A stretch of 20,012 nt of DNA from RECO01 sp050485385 (GTDB lineage: Bacteria > Pseudomonadota > Alphaproteobacteria > Geminicoccales > Geminicoccaceae): NCBI GenBank assembly GCA_050485385.1, contig JBJHBG010000094.1:1-20012 (forward strand). Direction: 5' to 3'. The position numbers and the translations under genes are program-made. The notes below the pieces were generated by a model that saw only the letters and a program-made list of their open reading frames with translations, did no database searches and had not been told where the DNA came from. Positions 7,602-15,710 of this stretch are shown here, piece after piece; position 1 is the first letter of the stretch, and each line of letters begins with the position of its first letter.

Positions 7602-8221
7602 CTCGCCCCGTCCCTGAAGAGCGCCGCCGGCAACGCCACCTCGGTCGGCGGCGCGCCGCGGGCGGCCTCCTCCACGACCCAGCGATGGAAGACGGGATAG
7701 GGTCCCCAGTCCGCGTCCCATCGCTCGCGCAGGAGCGCCAGCTTGGCCTCGCGGACCGCCAGCTCGATGTCGAGCCGCCGGCTCGAGTCGCCGAGGCCCG
7801 CCGCGTCGTCCAGCGCCGCATCGAGGCCGCGCAGCACGATCTCGGTCGCAATCGACGCGCCGGCGGGGCTCGTCTCGGCCTGGACGAGACCGGCGCCGAC
7901 GCCCAGATAGTGGCGCCCGGTGTCGCCCGCAGCGGCGGCACCGGTATCGCCGAACGCGCGCAAGGCGTCGGCGTAGCTGACCGGCTGGGTGGCGCTGTGC
8001 GCGATCAGGCCGGCGCCGAACAGCGCGAAGAAGATGCCGGGAGCGATGCGCGAGACGTAGACCGAGACGTCGCCCGGCAGATCGATCCTGGCCTCGCCCT
8101 CGCGGCGCCGCGGCAGCAGCACGAACAGGCGGTAGCCGATCCAGATCGCGAGGGCACCGACGAGCACGACGCCCAGCCGTTCGAACGCGCGCAGGAACAC
8201 GACCCACAACAAGGGGTCCAT
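7598..8221 (-). CDS. Uncharacterised two-helix membrane protein
   Basis: A 207-residue protein with no family I can name. It begins MDPLLWVVFLRAFERLG, has a probable membrane helix at about 16-36 (LGVVLVGALAIWIGYRLFVLL), a short basic/acidic linker with RRREGEARIDLP, and a second helix at about 59-77 (IAPGIFFALFGAGLIAHSA). The rest is a soluble, alanine- and charge-rich helical region containing REAKLALLRERWDADWGPYPVFHRWVVEEAARG. The start at 8221 is chosen over the longer frame because the first helix follows directly and GGAGG/GAAGG lie upstream. Its stop overlaps the GTG of the metalloprotease by 2 nt, so the two are translationally coupled and may act together at the membrane, for example as a protease and its anchor or regulator. 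That is an inference from arrangement only. Confidence 0.75.
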   Translation of the reverse strand: MDPLLWVVFLRAFERLGVVLVGALAIWIGYRLFVLLPRRREGEARIDLPGDVSVYVSRIAPGIFFALFGAGLIAHSATQPVSYADALRAFGDTGAAAAGDTGRHYLGVGAGLVQAETSPAGASIATEIVLRGLDAALDDAAGLGDSSRRLDIELAVREAKLALLRERWDADWGPYPVFHRWVVEEAARGAPPTEVALPAALFRDGAR

Positions 8222-8383
8222 CGGCCTTCGCCCTCCGTCGATTCGATGCCTATACGGCGCTCCACGGTGCGCGGCAAGCGGCGGCCGAGACGGCGCCCGA
8301 TCGGCGTTGCACCCTTGGCCCAATGACGGGTCGCTATCGATCGTCTAGCCTCCGCGAACCAACTTCCGATGGAGACGCGCCCG

Positions 8384-10225
8384 ATGGACGGCCACACCAC
8401 CGACCACCCGACCAAGCACGCGAAGCTGATCGCCTGGGTCGAGGACATGGTGCGCCTGTGCGAGCCCGCCAAAGTCCACTGGGCGAGCGGCTCCGAGGCC
8501 GAGTGGAAGCGGCTGACCGACGAGTTGGTCGAGAGTGGCGCCTTCATCCGCCTCAACGCGCAGAAGCGGCCGAACTCGTTCCTTTGCCGCTCCGATCCGC
8601 GCGACGTCGCCCGCGTCGAAGAGAAGACCTTCATCTGCTCGGCCAACCGCAACGATGCCGGCCCGACCAACAACTGGGCCGATCCGAAGGAGATGAAGGC
8701 CAAGCTGAACGGACTGTTCCAGGGCTGCATGCGCGGCCGGACGATGCACGTCATCCCGTTCTCGATGGGTCCGCTCGGCTCGGACATCGCCCAGATCGGC
8801 GTCGAGGTGACCGACAGCGCCTATGTCGTGGTCAACATGCGGATCATGACCCGCATCGGCGATCCCGTGCTCGACGTGCTGGGCGAGGACGGCGACTTCG
8901 TGCCCTGCGTCCATTCGGTCGGCCAGCCGCTCGGCGACGGCCGGCCGAGCGTGCCTTGGCCGTGCGATCCGGACAACACCCACATCGTCCACTTTCCCGA
9001 GGAGCGGTCGATCTGGTCCTACGGCTCGGGCTACGGTGGCAACGCGCTGTTGGGCAAGAAGTGCTTCGCGCTGCGCATCGCCAGCGTGATGGCACGGGAC
9101 CAGGGCTGGCTCGCCGAGCACATGCTGATCCTCGGTGTCGAGAACCCGAAGGGCGACAAGACCTACGTCGCCGCCGCCTTCCCGTCGGCCTGCGGCAAGA
9201 CCAACTTCGCCATGATGGTACCGCCCGAGGGGTTCGACGGCTGGAAGGTGCATACCGTCGGCGACGACATCGCCTGGATCAAGCCGGGCAAGGACGGCAA
9301 GCTCTACGCCATCAACCCCGAGGCCGGCTTCTTCGGCGTGGCGCCCGGTACGTCGCACAAGACCAACCCAAACGCGATGAAGACCCTGCACGCCAACTGC
9401 ATCTTCACCAACGTGGCGCTCACCGACGACGGCGACGTCTGGTGGGAGGAGATGACCAAAGAGCCGCCCAAGCACCTGATCGATTGGAAGGGCCAGGACT
9501 GGACGCCCGACTGCGGCCGGCTGGCGGCGCACCCGAACTCGCGGTTCACCGCCCCCGCCGCGCAGTGCCCGACCATCGACCCGGAGTGGGAGAACCCGAA
9601 GGGCGTGCCGATCTCGGCCTTCATGTTCGGCGGCCGGATGAGCAAGAACATGCCACTGGTCTACCAGTGCTTCAACTGGAGCCACGGCGTCTATTCCGCC
9701 GCGACCATGGGCTCCGAGGCCACCGCCGCCGCCGTCGGTCAGGCGGCGATGCGTCGCGACCCGATGGCGATGCTGCCCTTCTGCGGCTACAATATGGCCG
9801 ATTACTTTTCGCATTGGCTCAATGTCGGCCGCCATCTGCCGAATCCACCACGCATCTTCCGCGTCAACTGGTTCAGGAAGGACGACAACGGCAAATTCAT
9901 CTGGCCGGGTTTCGGCGAGAACATGCGCGTCCTGAAATGGGTGGTCGACCGCACCGTGGGCGGCACGTCGCCGGTGGAGAGCCCGCTCGGCTGGATGCCG
10001 CGCTACGAGGACATCGACTGGAACGGCTTGAACTTCCCGCGCGAACTCTACTACGAGTTGATGGCGGTCGACCGCAGCTCCGGCAACGAGGAAGCGCACG
10101 ACCACGAGAAGCTGTTCGACAAGTTCCTCGACCGACTGCCCAAGGAGTTCATTTTCGAGCGCGAACTGCTGCGCTCCCGGCTCTGGCGGTCGCCCGAGCA
10201 CTGGGCGCTGCACCCGGAGCGCTGA
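8384..10225 (+). CDS. pckG: Phosphoenolpyruvate carboxykinase (GTP)
   Basis: Converts oxaloacetate and GTP to PEP, GDP and CO2, the entry step of gluconeogenesis. About 613 residues, the usual length for the GTP-type enzyme. Signature blocks: RPNSFLCRSDPRDVARVE, GNALLGKKCFALRIAS, the P-loop FPSACGKTN (residues 266-274, with the reactive cysteine C270 and catalytic K272), VGDDIAW (Mn/Mg site), and FNWSHGVYSAATMGSE near the guanine site. The start at 8384 is preferred because GGAGA ends 8 nt before it; an ATG at 8369 would add five residues but overlaps that site. The gene is single, divergent from the membrane-protein gene and convergent with the PhnD-like gene, with a strong hairpin at its end. 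Cytosolic. Confidence 0.95.
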   Translation: MDGHTTDHPTKHAKLIAWVEDMVRLCEPAKVHWASGSEAEWKRLTDELVESGAFIRLNAQKRPNSFLCRSDPRDVARVEEKTFICSANRNDAGPTNNWADPKEMKAKLNGLFQGCMRGRTMHVIPFSMGPLGSDIAQIGVEVTDSAYVVVNMRIMTRIGDPVLDVLGEDGDFVPCVHSVGQPLGDGRPSVPWPCDPDNTHIVHFPEERSIWSYGSGYGGNALLGKKCFALRIASVMARDQGWLAEHMLILGVENPKGDKTYVAAAFPSACGKTNFAMMVPPEGFDGWKVHTVGDDIAWIKPGKDGKLYAINPEAGFFGVAPGTSHKTNPNAMKTLHANCIFTNVALTDDGDVWWEEMTKEPPKHLIDWKGQDWTPDCGRLAAHPNSRFTAPAAQCPTIDPEWENPKGVPISAFMFGGRMSKNMPLVYQCFNWSHGVYSAATMGSEATAAAVGQAAMRRDPMAMLPFCGYNMADYFSHWLNVGRHLPNPPRIFRVNWFRKDDNGKFIWPGFGENMRVLKWVVDRTVGGTSPVESPLGWMPRYEDIDWNGLNFPRELYYELMAVDRSSGNEEAHDHEKLFDKFLDRLPKEFIFERELLRSRLWRSPEHWALHPER

Positions 10226-10230
10226 GGTCC

Positions 10231-10264
10231 GGGCGGCTCGGCCGCCTCAGCCGCCGAGCCGCCC
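10231..10264. terminator. Hairpin between convergent pckG and PhnD-like genes
   Basis: GGGCGGCTCGGC (10231-10242) and GCCGAGCCGCCC (10253-10264) are perfect 12-bp inverted copies with a 10-nt loop. The stem starts 6 nt after the pckG stop and contains the stop codon of the convergent PhnD-like gene in its loop, so it is placed to end transcription from both sides. There is no clear T run on either strand, so termination may be Rho-assisted or the hairpin may mainly protect 3' ends. Confidence 0.6.
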
Positions 10265-11020
10265 CGTCAACTCCCGCGCCCGGACGCCGATGGGCGCATA
10301 AGCGTCGGCCTCCAGCACCTGGAAACCGACGAGCCCCAAGGCTGCCCGAACGGCCGCCAAGGCCGGATCGGCCATCAGGGCGTCGAGCGCCAAGCGCAAA
10401 GGCTCCACCAGCTCTCGCCGCGCCGTGATCAGCGGCAAGGCCGGAAAGGCCTGCGTCGGCGCCAAACGCTCCAGCCCCCGAACGAGATCGGGGGCGAAGC
10501 GCTCGGCGAGGTCCAGACTGACGGCGTCGATCGCCGCCACGTCGGCCGCACCGTCCCGCACCGCCGCCAGCGAGGCGCGATGGCTGCCGGTCTGTCGGAT
10601 CGCAGCGAACGACGTGTCGGCGCCATCCACCGCATCGGCGAGGGCGAGCCAGCCCGACAGCGAGCCCGGCTCGTTGATCGCGGCGACGCCGCCCCGAAGA
10701 TCCGCCAGCCGGTGGCACCGCTCGCCGCGGCGGACGACCAGCCAGCTTCGATAGCGCGGCCCCTCGCAGCCGTCCGCCGCGTAGCAGGGCGTGGCGACGA
10801 GGTGGACGCGACCGTGGAGATAGCGCGCGAAGGGCAGTCCGCAGGTCTGGGCGAGCAGGAGATCCGGGGCCATCCACAGCGCCGGAAGATCGCCCGTCCG
10901 GGTCAAGGCGGCCGGTGCCGCTATGCCGTGCGTGCGCAGCCGTGCGGCAATGGCTGTCCACCAAGCGTCGGTCGCCGTCTCGACCTCCGGCCAGTCGTAC
11001 ATCGGAAGCAGCGCCCGCAT
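10247..11020 (-). CDS. PhnD-like phosphate/phosphonate-type binding protein without signal peptide
   Basis: A 257-residue protein of the PhnD/PF12974 binding-protein fold. Conserved stretches are LLAQTCGLPFARYL, LVATPCYAADGCEGPRYRS, VAAINEPGSLSGW, the TGSHRASL segment and GAADVAAIDAVS, which line the ligand pocket in this family. Normal members carry a signal peptide and feed an ABC transporter; this one begins MRALLPMYDWPEV with the first beta strand and has none, and no permease or ATPase gene is nearby. The ATG lies 1 nt after the desaturase stop (TGAGATG), so translation is coupled to that gene. It may be a cytosolic sensor or enzyme-like member rather than a transporter part; the ligand cannot be named. 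Confidence 0.82.
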   Translation of the reverse strand: MRALLPMYDWPEVETATDAWWTAIAARLRTHGIAAPAALTRTGDLPALWMAPDLLLAQTCGLPFARYLHGRVHLVATPCYAADGCEGPRYRSWLVVRRGERCHRLADLRGGVAAINEPGSLSGWLALADAVDGADTSFAAIRQTGSHRASLAAVRDGAADVAAIDAVSLDLAERFAPDLVRGLERLAPTQAFPALPLITARRELVEPLRLALDALMADPALAAVRAALGLVGFQVLEADAYAPIGVRARELTGRLGG

Positions 11021-11021
11021 C

Positions 11022-11939
11022 TCAGCTCCGGCGCAGATGCGGATGCGGCACCGGTTCCTTCACCCGCCAGCCGAAGCGGCGGAAGAGTTCGCCATAGCCG
11101 CGCACCAGATAGCCGCGGTTCTCGGCCAGGAACCGGTCCCGATGCTCGGCATAGCGCGCGGGCAGACGATACCAAGGTAGTTGAGGCCACTTGTGATGAA
11201 CATAGTGTAAGTTATTGTGAAGAAAAAGAAAACTCCAAAAGGCTGAAGCCTCGACGATGGCCGTCCGCGCCGGCACGGCGACCGCTGCCCGGTGCTCTGC
11301 GAAGGTCCGCAGCATCAGGAGTGAGAGCCCCGGCCAAGCGGCGCCCACGAGGTAGACCCACAAGTCCAGGCCGACCCACAGCAGCCAGGCGAGTACGAGC
11401 ACGAGGCCGAGACCGTGCAGCAACCACGCAAGCCGTACCCCGGGCGCATCCGCGACGACGCGGGGCCACTCGGCGCGGACGAAGGCCCAGACGGCGAGCG
11501 GCGGACCGACGACGAGCCGGCCCAGGAGCGTGTTGTTGACGACCAGCAGCCAGCGCAACGGCTGGGGCAGGTCCCGCCAGTCGCGCTCGGCCAGATAGAA
11601 GCTTTCCGGGTCGTCGTAGGGGTCGGTCAGCCGGCTGTTGACGTGGTGCTTCAGGTGCAGCGCCCGAAACCGACGATACGGGAAGAAGAGTCCGAGGGGC
11701 GGTCCCGCCAGCACCTCGTCCAGACCGCGCCGGGCGGTCGGATGGCCGTGCAGCGCCTCGTGCTGCAACGAGCCGTGCAGCGCGACGACGTAGGCGATCA
11801 GCGGCACCCAAAGCCAGAGCGGCAGCAGCGTGTGCCCCCACGTCAGCGCCAGCCACGAACCGTAGCAGGCCGCGAGCGCCGCCCAGGTCGGCCATTCCCG
11901 AAACAGCCGGACGACCGCATGCCGTCGGTTTTCTTGCAT
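11022..11939 (-). CDS. Membrane fatty acid desaturase family protein (first of two)
   Basis: A 305-residue integral membrane di-iron oxygenase. The three histidine boxes are complete: H60-EAL-H64 (QHEALHGH), H95-LK-HH99 (LHLKHHVN) and H245-YV-HH249 (NLHYVHHKWP), with hydrophobic segments between them giving about four membrane helices. Members insert a double bond into, or hydroxylate, acyl or related chains using O2 and an electron donor; the substrate is not predictable here. The start at 11939 has no good ribosome site. The gene is followed after 1 nt by the PhnD-like gene. Odd feature: codons for residues 234-258, around the third box, are AT-rich (TTT, CTT, TTA, AGT, AAT, CTA), quite unlike the rest of the gene and the window. 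Confidence 0.88.
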   Translation of the reverse strand: MQENRRHAVVRLFREWPTWAALAACYGSWLALTWGHTLLPLWLWVPLIAYVVALHGSLQHEALHGHPTARRGLDEVLAGPPLGLFFPYRRFRALHLKHHVNSRLTDPYDDPESFYLAERDWRDLPQPLRWLLVVNNTLLGRLVVGPPLAVWAFVRAEWPRVVADAPGVRLAWLLHGLGLVLVLAWLLWVGLDLWVYLVGAAWPGLSLLMLRTFAEHRAAVAVPARTAIVEASAFWSFLFLHNNLHYVHHKWPQLPWYRLPARYAEHRDRFLAENRGYLVRGYGELFRRFGWRVKEPVPHPHLRRS

Positions 11940-11980
11940 GCCGGCAATCTAGCCGATCATGCCGCCGCGACGCCAGACCT

Positions 11981-13661
11981 TCACAGCAGCTCGAAACGGT
12001 CGACGTCGACGAGCCCGCGATCCGAGAGCTTGAGGTGCGGGATGACCACGAGCGGCAAAAAGGCCATGTGCAGGAAGGGCTCGTCCAGGCCGCATCCGGC
12101 CTCGCGGGCGGCGCCGGCCAGTGCCGCCAGCCGGGCGACGACGTCCTCGAACGGCAGGTCGCTCATCAGCCCCGCGATCGGCAGCGCCAGCTCCGCCAGC
12201 ACCCGCTCGCCACGGGCGACCACGAACCCGCCCTCCAGCTCGATCAGCCGATTGGCGGCGGTCGCCATCGAGACGGCGTCGCTGCCGACGAGGGTGAGGT
12301 TGTGGCTGTCGTGGCCGACGCTCGAACCGAGGCAGCCGTCGAGGTCGCCGAAGCCGGCAACCCAGCCCTGGCCGACATTGCCGTTGACGCCGTGCCGCTC
12401 CAGCACGGCGATGCGCCGCACGTCGGCGGCCGGCAGGGTCCGCTCCAGCCGGTCGGTGATGAGCGAGAAGCGCCGCACCCCGATCACCGGAACGCGCCCC
12501 GTCGCAGCGGCGGAAAAGACGTCCGCCATGACCGGATCGCGATGCACCGAGCGGCGGCCGACCGGCGGCCCGTCGTCCAAAGGGTCGAGCGCGCCAACCG
12601 GGCGGCCGCCGCAGATCACCCCGCCGACGCGGACGTCTTCGAGGTCGTCGAGCAACACGAGGTCGGCGCGGTAGCCGGGCGCGATCAGCCCGCGATCGCG
12701 CAAACCGAAGATGCGGGCAGCGCCAAAGGTGGCGCTACGATAGGCCGCGAGCACCGGCGCGCCCGCCCGGATCGCCAGCCTGATGGCGTGATCGATGTGG
12801 CCTTCGTCGATTATTTCCAATGGGTTGCGGTCATCCGTGCAGAATGCGCATGAAGACCAAGTCGCATCGGTAAGGAGGGGCGCCAAGTCCGTCACGTTCT
12901 TGGCCACGCTGCCCTCGCGCAACAGCACGGCGAGGCCCTTGCGCAACTTCTCGCGCGCCTCGTCCAGCGTCGTCGACTCGTGCTCGGTGCGGATCCCGGT
13001 CGCCANNNNNNNNNNCGGTCGCCACGTAGGCCGACAGGTCGCGCCCGCGGAGCAACGGGGCGTGACCGTCGAGATGGCCGTCGCCGAAGGCCGCGAGCTT
13101 GGCGAGGAGCCCTTGGTCCTTAGCCAACACGCCCGGAAAGTTCATCATTTCGGCAAGGCCGAGAGCCTGGGGGCGGTGCCGCAGCGGCAGGAGGTCCGCG
13201 GCTTCGAGCCGCGCACCCGAGGTTTCCAGATGGCTCGCCGGCACGCAGGAGGAGAGGTTGACCAGAAGCGTCATGCGCAAGGTTCGGGCCGCCTCCAGAA
13301 AGTAGCGGATGCCCTCCACCCCCAGCACGTTGGCGATCTCGTGCGGATCGCAGATCGCCGTCGTCGTGCCCCGCGGCAGGACCAGCCGCTCGAACTCGGC
13401 CGGTGTCACCAGCGAGCTTTCGACGTGGACGTGGGTGTCGACGAAGCCCGGTGCGACGATCCGCCCGCCGGCGTCGATCACCTCCATGCCCCGATAGGCG
13501 TCGTAGGTGCCGACGATCACCTCGCCGCAGATGGCAACGTCGCCCGCAGCGATCGAGCCGTCGGCGGGATTGAGGATGCGGCCGCCCTTGATCACGAGGT
13601 CGGCTGGCGCGCGGCCGCGCGCCTGATCGATCCGCCGTCCGAGCTCGTCCGCGTCCACCAT
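11981..13661 (-). CDS. ade: Adenine deaminase, interrupted by an artificial assembly gap
   Basis: Deaminates adenine to hypoxanthine in purine salvage; amidohydrolase superfamily, Ade/AdeC type. The N-terminal part starts at ATG 13661 (GGAGGAG upstream) and shows HVHVESS (metal ligands H77, H79 and E81), TTTAICDPHEIANV, the LAEMMNFPGV motif and LDGHAPLL. After the Ns the C-terminal part continues with GIRTEHES, AVLLREGSVAKN, the CTDDRNP motif, EGHIDHAI, GHDSHN and LPIAGLMS to the stop at 11981. The two halves are in different frames only because the gap adds 19 bases (10 Ns plus a 9-bp repeat); without them the protein is one open frame of about 553 residues, close to the family length. It lies between two desaturase genes, head to head with the second. 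Confidence 0.92.
13006..13015. other. Run of 10 Ns (scaffold gap) with a duplicated 9-bp flank
   Basis: The Ns join two contigs inside adenine deaminase. CGGTCGCCA occurs directly on both sides (12997-13005 and 13016-13024). Merging the two copies removes 19 bases and brings both halves of the gene into one frame, reading YVATGIRTEHES across the join. The contigs therefore overlap and no sequence is missing. Confidence 0.9.
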
Positions 13662-13748
13662 CGCCGCTCCTCCGCGTCTGCCGCAGGTTGCGCGCAGCCA
13701 CGACCGGTGGTCAACGTGGGACGCTTGCCGCCCCGGAGATGCCTCGTC

Positions 13749-14666
13749 ATGACCGAACGGGTCGCCGTCACCGACCTCGTGCCGCCCGGGCGCTACCGCC
13801 GCCTCGTGCAGCGCAGCGACGCGCCGGCTCTCGCCTTCCTTGCCGGTCACCTGGCGACGCTGGCAGCGACCGGCTGGCTCGTCTATCTGGCACTCGGCAC
13901 CTGGTGGCTGGTGCCGGCCATGGCGCTGCACGGGGTGGTGCTCGTCCATCTGTTCGCGCCGCTCCACGAGTGCACCCACTACACGGCCTTCCGCAGCCGC
14001 CGCATGAACGACGCGGTCGCCTGGGCCTGCGGTCTCGCCATCGTCCTGTCGCCCACCTTCTTCCGCTACGAGCACCGCGCGCATCACGCCCACACCCAGC
14101 ACCCGGAGGACGATCCGGAGTTGATCGCACTGCCCCGCACGCTCGGCGGCTATCTCTGGTACCTCTCCACCGTGCCCTACTGGGCGGGTCTCGTGCACAA
14201 CATGGTCGACCACGCCCGCGGCCGCTTCACCGACGTCGAGCGGCGCTTTCTGGACGCCCGCCAGCAGCACGAGGTCACGCTCGGGGCGCGCTGGATGTGG
14301 GCCTTCTACGGTGCCGTCGCCGTCGCCTCGCTGGCGGCCGGCAGTTGGGCCGCACTCATCTGGTGGCTCGTCCCGCGCCTCTTGGGCGAGCCCTACATGC
14401 GCGTGGTGCGCATGGCCGAGCACGTCGGGCTGCCGCTCGTGCCGAACTTCCTCCAGAACACGCGCACCACCCGCGTCCTCTGGCCGCTCCGGGTGCTCAA
14501 CTGGAACATGGCCTACCACACGGCCCACCACTTCGCGCCGGCCGTGCCCTTCCACCGCCTGCCCGCCTTCCACGCCGAGATCGAGCCGCACGTCGCCAGC
14601 GTCGGCGACGGCTACGTCGAGGTGCACGGCGACATCGTTCGGCAGGTGCGCGAACGGGCGGCCTGA
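13749..14666 (+). CDS. Membrane fatty acid desaturase family protein (second of two)
   Basis: A 305-residue membrane di-iron protein with three histidine boxes: H73-ECT-H77 (LHECTHYTAF), H109-RA-HH113 (EHRAHHAHTQHPEDDPE) and H257-TA-HH261 (WNMAYHTAHHFAPAVPFH). The segment RMAEHVGLP with NTRTT before the last box is also usual for this branch. Hydrophobic stretches at about 28-70 and 165-200 supply the membrane hairpins. The start at 13749 is supported by GGAG about 10 nt upstream; open frame before it is only the antisense of adenine deaminase. It is the same length as the desaturase at 11022-11939 but clearly divergent in sequence, so the two are not a recent duplicate. Substrate unknown; acyl lipids or carotenoid-like chains are possible. 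Confidence 0.88.
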   Translation: MTERVAVTDLVPPGRYRRLVQRSDAPALAFLAGHLATLAATGWLVYLALGTWWLVPAMALHGVVLVHLFAPLHECTHYTAFRSRRMNDAVAWACGLAIVLSPTFFRYEHRAHHAHTQHPEDDPELIALPRTLGGYLWYLSTVPYWAGLVHNMVDHARGRFTDVERRFLDARQQHEVTLGARWMWAFYGAVAVASLAAGSWAALIWWLVPRLLGEPYMRVVRMAEHVGLPLVPNFLQNTRTTRVLWPLRVLNWNMAYHTAHHFAPAVPFHRLPAFHAEIEPHVASVGDGYVEVHGDIVRQVRERAA

Positions 14667-14681
14667 GCAAAGCGGGCCTGC

Positions 14682-14707
14682 ACCGTCGAGGCTGGCGGCC
14701 CGACGGT
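14682..14707 (+). terminator. Possible weak terminator after the second desaturase
   Basis: ACCGTCG (14682-14688) and CGACGGT (14701-14707) form a 7-bp stem with a 12-nt loop, 16 nt after the desaturase stop. No T run follows. It may separate this gene from the EamA/aldolase pair that starts at 14748. Confidence 0.3.
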
Positions 14708-14747
14708 CCCGGGCGTATGCATCCGGCCCCTCCGTCGGACGACGCCC

Positions 14748-15710
14748 ATGACCGCCGCCCTTGCCGTTCGCCGCAGCCCGGTCGAGGTCGCCATGCTCTG
14801 CATGGTGGCGGCGATGGTGCTCGTCCCGGCCATGGACGCGGTCGCCAAGCACCTCGCGGCCGTGCTGATTCCGGCACAGATCGCGCTTGCCCGCTTCGGC
14901 TTCCAGGTGGCCTTCATGGCACCGCTCGCCGTCGGCCGGCCGCTCGGGATCGCCCGCGCAGACCTTTGGCTGCACGGGTTGCGCGGCGTGCTCCTGGCGC
15001 TCGCCACCACCGCCTTCTTCGCGGCCCTCGCCGTCATGCCCATGGCCGAGGCCATCGCCATCTTCTTCGTCGAGCCCCTGCTGCTGTCGCTCCTGGCGGC
15101 CGTGCTGTTGAAGGAAGGGATCGGCTGGCGGCGCGTCGTCGCCATCCTGGTGGGCTTCGCCGGGGCGATGCTGATCGTCCGCCCGGGGCTCGACGCCTTC
15201 GGCTGGCAGGCGACGCTGCCCCTCCTGGCGGCCTTGCTCTTCGCCCTCTACCTCGTCGCCACCCGCGTGCTCGCGCAGCGCACCGACGCGGTGGCACTCC
15301 AACTCACCGCCGGGCTCGCCGGCACCCTCACCATGGCGGCCTTGCTTGCCGCGGGCTCACTCGCGGGCATCGCCGCGCTGACGCCCGTGTGGCCCGGTGC
15401 CGAGGCCTGGTTCTGGCTCGTCGTCCTCGGCCTCGTCGCCACCGTCTCGCACCTCTTGATCGTGCACGCCTTCAAGCGCGCCTCGGCCGCCGTGCTCGCC
15501 CCGTTCCAGTATCTGGAGATCGGCGCCGCCGTGCTCTGGGGCTACGTGGTCTTCGGCGATCTGCCGGCCCCGCTCACCTGGCTGGGTATCGCCATCCTCA
15601 CCGCCTCCGGATTGTACGTCTTTCACCGCGAGCGGCGTCATGCGGCTGGTGGAGCCGAGCCGGACGCCTATGCTCACCGGATGCGCCCACCGACGGAGAA
15701 CGGCACGTGA
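14748..15710 (+). CDS. EamA/DMT-superfamily transporter
   Basis: A 320-residue inner-membrane protein with about ten hydrophobic helices in two EamA repeats (roughly 15-145 and 155-290). Typical elements are AMDAVAKHLAAVLIPAQIALAR in helix 1-2, MPMAEAIAIFFVEPLLLSL after the first half, and KRASAAVLAPFQYLEIGAAVLWGY with GDLPAPLTWLGIAIL in the second half, where the proline-containing helix is a family hallmark. Members export or import metabolites such as amino acids, purines or S-adenosylmethionine; the substrate here is unknown. The hydrophilic tail after VFHRERRH is not part of the domain. Its stop overlaps the GTG of the next gene (GTGA), so it probably works in the same pathway as the aldolase. 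The ribosome site is weak. Confidence 0.87.
   Translation: MTAALAVRRSPVEVAMLCMVAAMVLVPAMDAVAKHLAAVLIPAQIALARFGFQVAFMAPLAVGRPLGIARADLWLHGLRGVLLALATTAFFAALAVMPMAEAIAIFFVEPLLLSLLAAVLLKEGIGWRRVVAILVGFAGAMLIVRPGLDAFGWQATLPLLAALLFALYLVATRVLAQRTDAVALQLTAGLAGTLTMAALLAAGSLAGIAALTPVWPGAEAWFWLVVLGLVATVSHLLIVHAFKRASAAVLAPFQYLEIGAAVLWGYVVFGDLPAPLTWLGIAILTASGLYVFHRERRHAAGGAEPDAYAHRMRPPTENGT

Noticed and set aside
8345..10213. 622-codon minus-strand open frame antisense to pckG
   Set aside because: Third-position GC bias creates open antisense frames; the translated sequence has no domain and pckG on the plus strand is unmistakable.
13662..15302. Open minus-strand extension upstream of adenine deaminase, antisense to the second desaturase and the transporter
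   Set aside because: The deaminase starts at 13661 with a good ribosome site and a standard N terminus; the extension has only low-complexity charged sequence.
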